Shown here: positions 1-7,411 of the stretch, one piece after another | Numbering within the stretch: the stretch's first letter is position 1 | Layout: each line of letters starts with the position of its first letter | From: Nanobdellota archaeon | GTDB taxonomy: Archaea > Nanobdellota > Nanobdellia > Pacearchaeales > GW2011-AR1 | NCBI GenBank assembly: GCA_018901375.1 | Contig: JAHIEP010000018.1 | Span: 1-9,696 of the forward strand | Reading direction: 5' to 3' | DNA length: 9,696 bases | Position numbers and translations under genes: made by a program | Notes under the pieces: generated by a model | What the model was told of the DNA's origin: nothing | Seen by the model: the letters and a program-made list of their open reading frames with translations, nothing else | The model's database searches: none

Positions 1-3000
1 CTAGCACAAACTCTAGAAATCCCAGTAGACCCAATACTATCCTGCCCCAACGTACTAACACCTAACCCCTTACCGCTAACAGCTCCGAACCCACTAACCG
101 AAGTCGTAACACAATCCTCCGTACTCGTAATCCCAATATCACTCGCCTGGTCCGCCACATAAAGTTGCGAAGCATAATTCAAACCAAAATCACTCGTCAC
201 ACTTCCAAACCCACACTCGTCCGCCCCATTAATACTTACACACAATTCCTTATATCCCGTCGGTGCCGTAAAATCAATCGCCTCATCCGCCGCAACACCC
301 CGCCCAGCATAACCACTATCTACCAAAATAGTCTGCCTACTCGAATAATAACTCGACTCAGGCGGACTCGTCAAATAAACCCGATACTGCACACCAGCGT
401 CGTTACCAGCATAAATATGATAATAAACTTTGTAATGACTCGTCGAAGGAACCGTCGCCTCACTGAAAACATCCTCGCTGAAATAAGCATAAAATTGCGT
501 CGGACTTTCCGGCTCAAGCAAATCGTCCAAAGCATCAGCCGAAGTCGGCAAACTCGTCCCAACAAACGCCTTACAAACCGTGCTCCCAATTTCCTCCGTA
601 CTCCCCAACTCAAAAGCCCTAAACGCATTCTTAGCATACGTGTCCTGAAAATAATCTATCGACTTGTCCAAATTATCAAACGCCTTCTGCACCGTCAAAT
701 ATTCCGCCCCACCCTTCGTCTGAAACCCTCCATAAAGTGAAGAAGTAAGACGAGTAAGCAAACCATCCATCAACGGCGACAACTGTCCCCAGAAAAACTC
801 ACAAGTATAAATCGAAGTAATCTGGTCACAAATCCCAACATACCGCCCACTCGCAACATTCTTCTCCAAACAGGCCTTATGACTTTTCAAAATCGAAACA
901 TAAGAATCCAGCCCCGCATGAATCCCCGACAAACAAACCGGAATCAAAACCCCACCCTTCGACGGAGGTCCAGCATTCGGCAAACACAAAGCAATCGAGC
1001 CAATAATCCCAGTAGAAATAACATCAGCGACGTGAATCGTTCCCCCCATATCACATCGACTCGACGGACAAATCACCGGGTCACAAACATTAAACATTAA
1101 ATTACAATCCTCAACACTCATAAAATCACTACACTCAACCCCCGAACTCGGACCCAACGGAGCCGTCTTCGCAACAAACCGACCATCAACAGTTATCCCA
1201 TTCTTATTCCTATTCGCCTCCCTAATCGCCGCCTCCGCCTTCTGATACATTCTAGCAACCTCACCCTGCTTAGACGGACAAGGCGTAAACGGAACATTCG
1301 AACTCCCCTCAAACCTAACACACCTATCTCCCCCACTAACTCCATCACTAATTATCCCGTCCTTCCCAACATTACAAATCCAAAACGATTTAGGAACCAC
1401 AGCGTCGGTATAACCATCTTCATCAACATAAGCATACCAGCCATTATTAACATCAAACGGAACAACCGCAACCGGTCCCTGCACATTCCCCGACTCATAA
1501 TATTTAACATACGGCTTCTTCATTTCATTAGAACAAGAAACAGTCTCTCCATCAGCGGGTATTCTAAATCTATACCGCGAAGCTATTTTATTAGCTATCT
1601 TACTACCTTCATCAACAACTTTTTCCCCTTCTAAATTATAAACATCTAAAATCTGTCCATCCTTATTAAGTTCAACATAATACCTTTCATTAGAGTTACT
1701 AGGATTGTAAACCTGAGCAACATAATTAGAACCACTTCCAATCTTCGAACCTTTAGCACTAATTGCATTCTGCCAAACCGAATCTCTATTTGGATTCATA
1801 GCAGATGGAACCTCTATACCAACCTTATTCTTCATCCCAACAACAATTTCAGCATCCTTCACCATCTCAACATTATCCCTCAACTTTTCCTCCATCGCCG
1901 TCGTCGCCAAAATACAAGCAACACTCCCCTCGCCCGAAGCACAAGCCTTCTGCTTCAACATCACCGCCTGAACATCACTAGCATCCTTCAAATCTTCCAA
2001 CCTAACTCCCTTATATTCAGTCCAATCAGAAAGACCAGGACAATTCTTCTTTAAATCCTCAACATACCCTTTCATATCCACAACCTTCTGCTCCAAAAAT
2101 CCACTCTTAACCGCAGCACTTCCCTCCGTACATTTTTTAACATCCGCATTAACCGCAACCATACTCCCACCATAAGCCTTAATCGCCGCATCAATATCAG
2201 GACTCATCTCACTATAACATCTCTGCAATTCCGCCGAAGTACTAGCCCCTCCCTCCCGACAAATCTTCTCATAATAATCCATCACTTCCCCTCGAGCCAA
2301 AGCCGTCCCACCCATAATCCCGGTAAACGCACTCTTCAAAGTCAGAACAGTACTCACCGCAAAACACGCACCCTTCAATCCCTTCACCAAACTACCCAGC
2401 TTATCTACTCGGTCTTCCCACTCAGCTATACTCTTTTCCAAAGCCTTAATCTTCAAATTCGCCTTCTCCGGTGTCAACTCAATCGCCCGCTTCTCCACCC
2501 CAATATTAAAAGTAAAATTCGCAACTGTCTCTGTATTCCGAACCTCAGGAATCAAACTAACATAAGCAACCTCCCTAACTTTCGTACCATCTAAATAAAA
2601 TTCCTTCCCACCCACATCCACATAACTCCCAACACCGACGCTGAATGTCTTACTTCCCGAATTCTCCCCATTCCTCCAAACATAACTAAACTTCGCACTC
2701 GTCCCATCAATATCAATAACAGTCAACTTATTAGAAACGCTCTTATCCTTGTCAATCTCATTTTGATTATCTATATCATACGAAACCCCTCTCTTCAAGC
2801 CTGCCCAATTATTTTTCCCATCAACTCTAATCGTAACACTATCCCCCAACCCCGAACCACTAACAAATCCCTCAGCACGAATATTATAATTATTATTATT
2901 CACAAAAACATTCTTCGAAGACCCCGCATAATTAAACTGCGTAAGTCTCAACCTCAAATCCCTCATATACTCAACATTAGCACTCCCAGGATATTCCTCC

Positions 3001-4586
3001 AAAAACTTATCAATCATAACAACCTGCCCCGCCTCATCCTCTAACTCCCCAGCCAATCCAATCGCCTTATACAAAGCCTCCTCGCCCCAATACTCCCCAT
3101 TCTCCTTTTTCTCCGACGGATATTCCTTAACCAATTCCAAAGTCGTCTCCCTCGCTTTCTTCAAATAATCAGCAATAGCAGGGTCAGAAAAACTTTTACC
3201 GTCGCTAAAATCAACAGCCAAAGAAACAAAATTATCTTCACCATTCACCAAAACCTTACCACTCTTAAACCGAGAAACTTTACCAAGCACCTCTTCAATT
3301 TCCGTACCACTCTTAAAAACTCCCGAATCTATTATCCCCGTAATCTCACTAACATCATCCCTTGTCAATTCCTTATCAAACACAACCGCAAAAACTATCT
3401 CTTTTTTATCACCATCCACAAGCCCAGAATTCCGTCCATAATATCCCAAATACTTTCCATCAATCTCTCCCCCAATTCCGACGCTGACATTCTCTCCATC
3501 CTTCTCAAACACAACTCCCTTATCTCCCAACACCAACTTAAACGTACTCTCCCCAGCACAACTAATCTCCACCTCCCCACTTCCCCCAGGAAACACATTC
3601 AAATCTTTAACCCGACATTTCCCACCAAGCAACGAGCTCCCCTTCCTCACCCAATAACTATCTCCATCAATATCTATCTTCGCCATATCCTCGCTGTTAT
3701 CAATCTTATTCAACCTCAAAGACAAAGCCGCAGTACAATAATATCCGGGATAATAAATTCTCGAACTAGTCTCTCCCTCTTTCAAAGTCACCGTCCTATA
3801 AACATCATCCTTATTCGTCATAACCTGAATCGTCGCCCTATTCTCATTAATATCTGTCACCCTCAAATATCCCTTCCCCGCCCAAAACGAAGAATCAGCA
3901 GAATTCCTATCCCACTCATCATCACTCTTCGGCTCCAAATAATATTCAGCCGCCCCCGTCCCAAAAGCTCCCTGCGCATCATACCGCACCGTCGCTGACA
4001 ACATCCCACTAACATACTCCTCCAAATTCCTCTCATCCGGCTGCCTCTTCAAAACAATCACAACATAACCGATATTCTCCTCAATCGGATCCCCAATCAA
4101 AGTCCTAAAACTACGAGTCGCAGCCCGAGCCGGATGAAAACTAATCCCCGCAACCTCATCAGGATAATCGCCCTTAAAAGAAATCCCTTTTATCGTAGAC
4201 ACATCAATCAACGGATTAACCCTAATCGCCGACAACTGACAAAACACCGGGACATTCTGCTCCGCCAACAAATCACTCCTCACCACCGTCGGCGAACAAC
4301 CACCAGGAGGAATCCCAATAATAAAATCGCTACTTACAGCGTCGCACTGGTCCTTTTCCAAATTCGTCAAAATCGGCCAGTAAGTTTCAAACGACCCACT
4401 ATAAAAATTATCAAAAGTCGGCCGACTACTCTGCCAAGTATTCGTCGCCGAACCATAATTACTAGAATAAAATCCCCCCTGAGCACTCGCAGTATTACTA
4501 AAACTATTCGGAACAGCATCGACAAACGGCGCAAAACTCCCAAACATCAACAACACCATCATAAAATAACTCAATCCCTTCTTCAT
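1..4586 (-). CDS. Giant secreted Cys-containing surface protein, C-terminus cut by window edge
   Basis: The frame is open without a stop for 1528 codons from the ATG at 4586 to the left edge, so the C-terminus is missing. A GGGAGG Shine-Dalgarno lies 5 nt before the ATG, and the start overlaps the upstream stop (ATGA). Residues 1-24 form a signal peptide (hydrophobic core LSYFMMVLLMFGSF, likely cut after VDA). Residues ~80-160 hold Cys81, Cys97 and Cys116 (QNVPVFCQL, 110-118) and FHPARAATRSF. Residues ~160-700 look beta-rich, with repeated SVGVG/SVGIG-type strands. Residues ~706-748 look coiled-coil, followed by a helical Cys-containing stretch. Residues ~1029-1049 carry VPFDVNNGWYAY. A Cys cluster (C1152, C1161, C1168, C1173, C1178, with CDPVICPSSRC) precedes a mildly hydrophobic stretch (~1187-1270). 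I recall similar unnamed giant proteins in DPANN genomes. A role in the envelope or an appendage is inferred, and no enzymatic motif was seen. Confidence 0.93.
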   Translation of the reverse strand, partial: MKKGLSYFMMVLLMFGSFAPFVDAVPNSFSNTASAQGGFYSSNYGSATNTWQSSRPTFDNFYSGSFETYWPILTNLEKDQCDAVSSDFIIGIPPGGCSPTVVRSDLLAEQNVPVFCQLSAIRVNPLIDVSTIKGISFKGDYPDEVAGISFHPARAATRSFRTLIGDPIEENIGYVVIVLKRQPDERNLEEYVSGMLSATVRYDAQGAFGTGAAEYYLEPKSDDEWDRNSADSSFWAGKGYLRVTDINENRATIQVMTNKDDVYRTVTLKEGETSSRIYYPGYYCTAALSLRLNKIDNSEDMAKIDIDGDSYWVRKGSSLLGGKCRVKDLNVFPGGSGEVEISCAGESTFKLVLGDKGVVFEKDGENVSVGIGGEIDGKYLGYYGRNSGLVDGDKKEIVFAVVFDKELTRDDVSEITGIIDSGVFKSGTEIEEVLGKVSRFKSGKVLVNGEDNFVSLAVDFSDGKSFSDPAIADYLKKARETTLELVKEYPSEKKENGEYWGEEALYKAIGLAGELEDEAGQVVMIDKFLEEYPGSANVEYMRDLRLRLTQFNYAGSSKNVFVNNNNYNIRAEGFVSGSGLGDSVTIRVDGKNNWAGLKRGVSYDIDNQNEIDKDKSVSNKLTVIDIDGTSAKFSYVWRNGENSGSKTFSVGVGSYVDVGGKEFYLDGTKVREVAYVSLIPEVRNTETVANFTFNIGVEKRAIELTPEKANLKIKALEKSIAEWEDRVDKLGSLVKGLKGACFAVSTVLTLKSAFTGIMGGTALARGEVMDYYEKICREGGASTSAELQRCYSEMSPDIDAAIKAYGGSMVAVNADVKKCTEGSAAVKSGFLEQKVVDMKGYVEDLKKNCPGLSDWTEYKGVRLEDLKDASDVQAVMLKQKACASGEGSVACILATTAMEEKLRDNVEMVKDAEIVVGMKNKVGIEVPSAMNPNRDSVWQNAISAKGSKIGSGSNYVAQVYNPSNSNERYYVELNKDGQILDVYNLEGEKVVDEGSKIANKIASRYRFRIPADGETVSCSNEMKKPYVKYYESGNVQGPVAVVPFDVNNGWYAYVDEDGYTDAVVPKSFWICNVGKDGIISDGVSGGDRCVRFEGSSNVPFTPCPSKQGEVARMYQKAEAAIREANRNKNGITVDGRFVAKTAPLGPSSGVECSDFMSVEDCNLMFNVCDPVICPSSRCDMGGTIHVADVISTGIIGSIALCLPNAGPPSKGGVLIPVCLSGIHAGLDSYVSILKSHKACLEKNVASGRYVGICDQITSIYTCEFFWGQLSPLMDGLLTRLTSSLYGGFQTKGGAEYLTVQKAFDNLDKSIDYFQDTYAKNAFRAFELGSTEEIGSTVCKAFVGTSLPTSADALDDLLEPESPTQFYAYFSEDVFSEATVPSTSHYKVYYHIYAGNDAGVQYRVYLTSPPESSYYSSRQTILVDSGYAGRGVAADEAIDFTAPTGYKELCVSINGADECGFGSVTSDFGLNYASQLYVADQASDIGITSTEDCVTTSVSGFGAVSGKGLGVSTLGQDSIGSTGISRVCA

Positions 4587-4846
4587 CCCAACCTCCCTTC
4601 AATAGAATCTAATTTATCTTTAATTAAATTCATATCTCGTTTCATCATTTCAAACCCATGCTTCGTATTCATTTCCAATCTAGTCACCCTATCACCAATC
4701 GACCAAACCTTACCAAAGCCAAAAATCAAAAACGGAACAAAAAGCTCTAAATCAGTAGGGCTATTTCCAAACACTCTCCATAAAACCATTCCAACTCCAA
4801 CTAACAAAGATATCCAAATTAACAAATTCTTAAAATCAAATTTCAT
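4583..4846 (-). CDS. 87-aa two-TM protein with C-terminal coiled coil
   Basis: The product is a small membrane protein with two hydrophobic segments at about residues 8-26 (LLIWISLLVGVGMVLW) and 34-50 (ELFVPFLIFGFGKVW). A charged amphipathic helix at about 52-87 (GDRVTRLEMNTKHGFEMMKR) suggests a short coiled coil. The ATG at 4846 overlaps the stop of the 32-aa gene, and its TGA overlaps the ATG of the giant protein, so all three genes are joined by 4-nt ATGA overlaps. That implies translational coupling and a shared role. A GGGGGT motif 9 nt upstream, inside the preceding gene, may be the ribosome site. Membrane anchoring or assembly of the giant protein is an inference. I do not recognise a named family, although similar tails (RLEM.TKHGF..M..DMNLIKD) seem familiar from DPANN genomes. 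Confidence 0.88.
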   Translation of the reverse strand: MKFDFKNLLIWISLLVGVGMVLWRVFGNSPTDLELFVPFLIFGFGKVWSIGDRVTRLEMNTKHGFEMMKRDMNLIKDKLDSIEGRLG

Positions 4847-4941
4847 TTGAACAAACCCCCAACCAATGAATCAATAAAAACTATTATCAAAGCAATAATC
4901 GCTATCCCTATCCCCACACTATTCCAATCTATCTTCCTCAT
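4843..4941 (-). CDS. 32-aa single-TM protein
   Basis: ATG at 4941 opens a 32-codon frame. The protein begins MRKIDWNSVG, continues as one very hydrophobic helix (IGIAIIALIIVFIDSLVGG, about residues 11-29) and ends FK. This fits a single membrane-spanning miniprotein. A strong G-rich ribosome site (GGGGGTGGGGGG) lies directly before the start, and its TGA overlaps the ATG of the 87-aa gene by 4 nt. The overlap, the ribosome site and the clean TM helix support a real gene despite its size. It is the first gene of the coupled trio ending in the giant protein. Function is unknown, and a small scaffold or anchor subunit is only a guess. Confidence 0.75.
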   Translation of the reverse strand: MRKIDWNSVGIGIAIIALIIVFIDSLVGGLFK

Positions 4942-5017
4942 CCCCCCACCCCCAACAAAAATCCATACCTATTCATCCCCATCCGTGTGGCTCCCACAGG
5001 AGTCCACTGGCAGTGCT

Positions 5018-5047
5018 GTCCGTGTTTGTCCATGTAAGTCCGTGTTA
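5018..5047. repeat. 10-bp tandem repeat, three copies
   Basis: Units GTCCGTGTTT, GTCCATGTAA and GTCCGTGTTA follow each other exactly. A diverged relative, ATCCGTGTGG, lies at 4981-4990, separated by two small palindromes. The repeat sits in the untranslated gap before the 32-aa gene. Confidence 0.8.
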
Positions 5048-5094
5048 CTTTTTTCTCACTCTCACAAGTTACACTACTCACTCCAAACATTCTA

Positions 5095-5158
5095 AAGCGA
5101 AGCGTCTCTGGAGCAAAGCGCATCTGAAGCGAAGCGTCTCTGGAGCAAAGCGTATCTG
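5095..5158. repeat. 16-bp tandem array, four units in ABAB order
   Basis: Units 1 and 3 are identical (AAGCGAAGCGTCTCTG, 5095-5110 and 5127-5142). Units 2 and 4 are GAGCAAAGCGCATCTG (5111-5126) and GAGCAAAGCGTATCTG (5143-5158), so there is also a 32-bp super-period. Each unit holds a minimal palindrome, GC-GAA-GC or GC-AAA-GC. The array ends 6 nt beyond the stop codon of the pilin-like gene, i.e. in its 3' untranslated region. Confidence 0.9.
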
Positions 5159-5164
5159 TTCTCA

Positions 5165-7120
5165 TTATTCCCACTCCAAAAACACCGTCGACGTTTCAGC
5201 CTTTTCATAATTCTCTTGCAAACTATCAAGCGAACTAGGCTTACCAAACAACGGCACATTTATATTTAATTCATCAGAATCCCGCAACAAACTTTCAGGA
5301 ATATATTCAACTGTCTTCCCACCTCCGACGACAGCCATACTAATTTCCATACTCGGAACATCCACGTCATAACATTTCTCTTCTTCCAATCCTATCAACC
5401 CTCCAAATCCACTAACCGGAACATCCACACACATCCTCTCACTGTACCCATCAAAAGTCAAACTCGAACTTTCATAAACATAAACACTCACGTCATATTC
5501 TCCCTCTATCAGCGTCACACTTTTCATCTCAGGATATAAAACAGTTTTCGAATAATCTTGTCCAGTAAAACTCACAACAGCACTATCTATACCGGATACC
5601 GGATACCTGATACCGGATACCTCATTACTGTTAACAAAGTTAATAGGAATGTTATACTCTTTCCGCAAAACAATATTAGCAACACTCTCGCTGTTTGTAG
5701 AAATCTGATACTTCTCCGTAGCATAACCCTCAGCACTAACGACGACAAATCCATTCACACATTGTGGAGCAGTCCCCTTGTAAACCGCCTCCTCTGAGTT
5801 CTGAGTTCTGAGTTCTGAGTTCTCGGATAGCCCAGCTATCCGCGTCTCCCCAATTTCACAAACTGAGTCCAAACACTTAAACTGAATCCTCGCCTCAACC
5901 GGCTCCAACTCAGCGTCGTAAGTATAAACCGTCAAGTCCGCATTTTCATATCTACAAACCTCACTATTCAAATCAACACCTCCAAACGTCGACGGCAAAG
6001 CTTCACGAGCCTGACTATTATCAATAATAACACTTACCGGAAACTGAAAAAGTTCCTTCTCATCATAAAACTGAATCATAACCGGAAAACTAATATCATA
6101 AACCAAATGATAAGGCACATAACAAAACCCAAGAGCAGACAAACCAGGCTGCGTCCCCACTGGCTTAGCCACCCTGTCTCCATAAATTTCTATCTTCGTA
6201 GGCCATTGAGTATTGTACATAACATTAACATTTTCATCGACGTCAAACCCAACATCCTTAACAAAATATTCTCCCTCTTCCGACGCCAACTTATAATAAT
6301 CGCCCTTCAACTTTATCGAATTCATATTCACATCAAGTCCTTCGTAAAGCCCCTTCCTAATTACCTCGTCGACAAAAATCCTCGGAGCGCAACTCAAATC
6401 AACTCCATCAACCGGAGCATACATTCTCATAACATCCAAAGCATAGTTCTCCAAAAACATCGTCTCCTTCTCGTTATCATAAACATCTAAAGCCATATTG
6501 TAAAACTTACCTAACTTACTAGACAAAGAAAAATCATGACTACTCACACTCACCGTCCTATCGTCCTTAAAAATATTAATTTTATTACTAACACCGACGC
6601 TAATTTTATTCTCACTTATACTCGAAGCCACCGAACCCGCCTCGACATAAACATCATAACCCATCGCCTCAAAATCACTAAAATCACAACTCGTCAATCT
6701 CTCCTCGACATAATCATTCAACTGACTCTCCATCAACTTCTTTTTTGGAACCTGCTCCTTCAAAAAATTATTCCCCGAAACATACATCCAATACGGAACC
6801 GCCTGCCCAAAAAAACTCAACTGATTTGAAAAAGGAATATAAGCCGACCCCGCCTCAAACTCTGGAACCTCAATATACCCTCCCTGCTCACCAAGCAAAC
6901 TAACTCCCTCCCTCGCTGTCTCCTCCAAGCACGAAATATAATAATCATAAACCGGCCTCATATCTTCCGGAACTCCCGACGACAAACCTCCACGCAAAGC
7001 AAAATAAGCAACAACGCCCACAACTAAAACTATCGCCACAATAATAAAAATCGTCACCTGCCCTTTCTTCAAAGAAGAAAGGGTACTCTTCGAGTGCCCC
7101 TTTGTATTTATATTCATCAT
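5165..7120 (-). CDS. 651-aa pilin-like membrane-anchored surface protein
   Basis: I place the start at ATG 7120, because GGAGG (7128-7132) lies 7 nt upstream. An upstream TTG at 7156 would put the heptamer repeat into the protein. The N-terminus is basic (HSKSTLSSLKKG), followed by QVTIFIIVAIVLVVGVVAYF (residues 21-40), a single TM helix. The G20-Q21 junction and Thr23 resemble class III archaeal prepilin signals (G/A cut before Q-x-S-x-E), but the usual Glu at +5 is Phe25. The remaining ~600 residues look extracellular, beta-rich, with scattered Cys and an ISVGVSNKI strand resembling segments of the giant protein. At ~650 aa it is far longer than ordinary pilins. It is probably a large anchored surface or appendage protein made with the 39-aa gene upstream. 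Two short-repeat elements lie in frame inside it (around 5589-5646 and 5794-5842). Confidence 0.92.
   Translation of the reverse strand: MMNINTKGHSKSTLSSLKKGQVTIFIIVAIVLVVGVVAYFALRGGLSSGVPEDMRPVYDYYISCLEETAREGVSLLGEQGGYIEVPEFEAGSAYIPFSNQLSFFGQAVPYWMYVSGNNFLKEQVPKKKLMESQLNDYVEERLTSCDFSDFEAMGYDVYVEAGSVASSISENKISVGVSNKINIFKDDRTVSVSSHDFSLSSKLGKFYNMALDVYDNEKETMFLENYALDVMRMYAPVDGVDLSCAPRIFVDEVIRKGLYEGLDVNMNSIKLKGDYYKLASEEGEYFVKDVGFDVDENVNVMYNTQWPTKIEIYGDRVAKPVGTQPGLSALGFCYVPYHLVYDISFPVMIQFYDEKELFQFPVSVIIDNSQAREALPSTFGGVDLNSEVCRYENADLTVYTYDAELEPVEARIQFKCLDSVCEIGETRIAGLSENSELRTQNSEEAVYKGTAPQCVNGFVVVSAEGYATEKYQISTNSESVANIVLRKEYNIPINFVNSNEVSGIRYPVSGIDSAVVSFTGQDYSKTVLYPEMKSVTLIEGEYDVSVYVYESSSLTFDGYSERMCVDVPVSGFGGLIGLEEEKCYDVDVPSMEISMAVVGGGKTVEYIPESLLRDSDELNINVPLFGKPSSLDSLQENYEKAETSTVFLEWE
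5589..5646. repeat. Heptamer array (ATACCGG type) plus imperfect palindrome, in coding sequence
   Basis: Four heptamers (ATACCGG, ATACCGG, ATACCTG, ATACCGG) and a diverged fifth (ATACCTC) cover 5589-5623. Four nt later lies a palindrome, CTGTTAAC (5628-5635), loop AAA, GTTAATAG (5639-5646), with one non-Watson-Crick pair. All of it is read in frame in the 651-aa gene, where the heptamers encode about residues 500-511 (VSGIRYPVSGI). Confidence 0.8.
5794..5842. repeat. Heptamer array (CTGAGTT x4) plus perfect palindrome, in coding sequence
   Basis: Four exact CTGAGTT copies (5794-5821) plus the first two bases of a fifth are followed directly by CGGATAGC (5824-5831), loop CCA, GCTATCCG (5835-5842). 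The element is translated on the minus strand as a polar stretch (RIAGLSENSELRTQNSE) without breaking the frame. Confidence 0.88.
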
Positions 7121-7127
7121 TTCTCTT

Positions 7128-7132
7128 CCTCC
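7128..7132 (-). promoter_or_regulatory. Shine-Dalgarno GGAGG of the pilin-like gene
   Basis: GGAGG on the minus strand lies 7 nt before ATG 7120. It decides that start over the upstream TTG at 7156, which would translate the heptamer repeat. Confidence 0.85.
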
Positions 7133-7136
7133 ACGT

Positions 7137-7197
7137 CGACAACCGACAACCGACAACCGACAACCGTAGAAAATGAAATCTTTGATTTCATTTTCTA
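7137..7197. repeat. Heptamer array (CGACAAC x4) plus 14-bp perfect palindrome
   Basis: Four exact CGACAAC copies (7137-7164) plus the first two bases of a fifth abut a perfect inverted repeat: TAGAAAATGAAATC (7167-7180), loop TTT, GATTTCATTTTCTA (7184-7197). The palindrome overlaps the last codons and the stop of the 39-aa gene. The array lies just upstream of the ribosome site of the 651-aa gene. The hairpin could affect read-through between the two genes. Confidence 0.9.
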
Positions 7198-7307
7198 ACT
7201 TTCTCCTTAATTAATTCCATAATTTCACTATTAATATCCTTTTGTATACTCTCTTTAAATTTCTTCCACAACTCTTCATCCTCTACCAAAAGCAAATACT
7301 TCTTCAT
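7188..7307 (-). CDS. 39-aa possible ribbon-helix-helix protein
   Basis: The 39-codon frame starts at ATG 7307 and ends at TGA 7188-7190. The protein begins MKKYLLLVEDEELWKKFKES and continues as a charged helical stretch (INSEIMELIKEKVRK). A short beta strand followed by two helices matches the outline of Arc/CopG-type ribbon-helix-helix DNA-binding proteins, which are often 40-50 aa. The fold is suggested only by pattern, and a generic small helical protein is possible. A TATA-like box centred ~28 nt upstream and no Shine-Dalgarno fit a leaderless mRNA. It is the first gene before the 651-aa pilin-like gene (67 nt apart), so it may regulate that locus. Its 3' end lies inside a 14-bp perfect palindrome. 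Confidence 0.7.
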   Translation of the reverse strand: MKKYLLLVEDEELWKKFKESIQKDINSEIMELIKEKVRK

Positions 7308-7330
7308 CAAAAACAAAAGAAACTTTAACT

Positions 7331-7339
7331 TATAAAACT
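7331..7339 (-). promoter_or_regulatory. TATA-like box for the 39-aa gene
   Basis: The minus strand reads AGTTTTATA centred about 28 nt before ATG 7307. That spacing is expected for an archaeal TATA box driving a leaderless transcript. Confidence 0.6.
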
Positions 7340-7342
7340 TCC

Positions 7343-7374
7343 TAACTAACTTACTAAGTAACTAACTTACTAAC
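7343..7374. repeat. 16-bp direct duplication between divergent promoters
   Basis: Two adjacent copies of TAACTAACTTACTAAG (7343-7358 and 7359-7374) differ only at the last base. On the minus strand they are built from a GTTAGT core. They lie between the TATA-like boxes of the 39-aa gene and the tRNA, where a regulator could bind. Confidence 0.85.
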
Positions 7375-7381
7375 AAAAGCA

Positions 7382-7390
7382 ATAAAAAAT
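7382..7390 (+). promoter_or_regulatory. TATA-like box for the tRNA gene
   Basis: ATAAAAAAT is centred about 26 nt before the first base of the tRNA, the usual archaeal TATA-to-start spacing. Confidence 0.6.
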
Positions 7391-7411
7391 ACCACAACGA
7401 CACAATCCCAT

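Larger units (their letters stand above)
4942..5164. other. Repeat-filled gap between pilin-like gene and the small-membrane-protein trio
   Basis: No convincing gene is present. A minus-strand frame from 5174 to 4938 runs through the repeats and ends on the ATG of the 32-aa gene, but it lacks a ribosome site and protein-like composition. The gap contains a 10-bp triple repeat, a 4 x 16-bp array and two tiny palindromes: CTCC-CACA-GGAG (4991-5002) and CACTG-G-CAGTG (5005-5015). I see no clear TATA box on the minus strand, so the downstream trio may be read through from the pilin-like gene. Confidence 0.6.

Noticed and set aside
165..740. Plus-strand open frame opposite the giant protein gene
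   Set aside because: It is antisense to a continuous 1528-codon frame with a signal peptide and motifs. Its Arg/Thr/Asn-rich composition is typical of the complement of such a gene. The plus-strand frames at 879-1100, 2763-3044 and 4134-4850 are rejected for the same reason.
4938..5174. Minus-strand 78-aa frame ending on the ATG of the 32-aa gene
   Set aside because: It is composed mostly of the 16-bp and 10-bp repeats, overlaps the 3' end of the 651-aa gene and has no ribosome site or protein-like pattern.
5165..7156. Longer start (TTG 7156) for the 651-aa protein
   Set aside because: It would translate the heptamer repeat. A GGAGG ribosome site points to the ATG at 7120.
7167..7197. Classical intrinsic terminator
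   Set aside because: The palindrome is strong, but no oligo-T run follows on the minus strand, and the next gene starts 47 nt downstream with a good ribosome site. Read-through seems more likely than termination.
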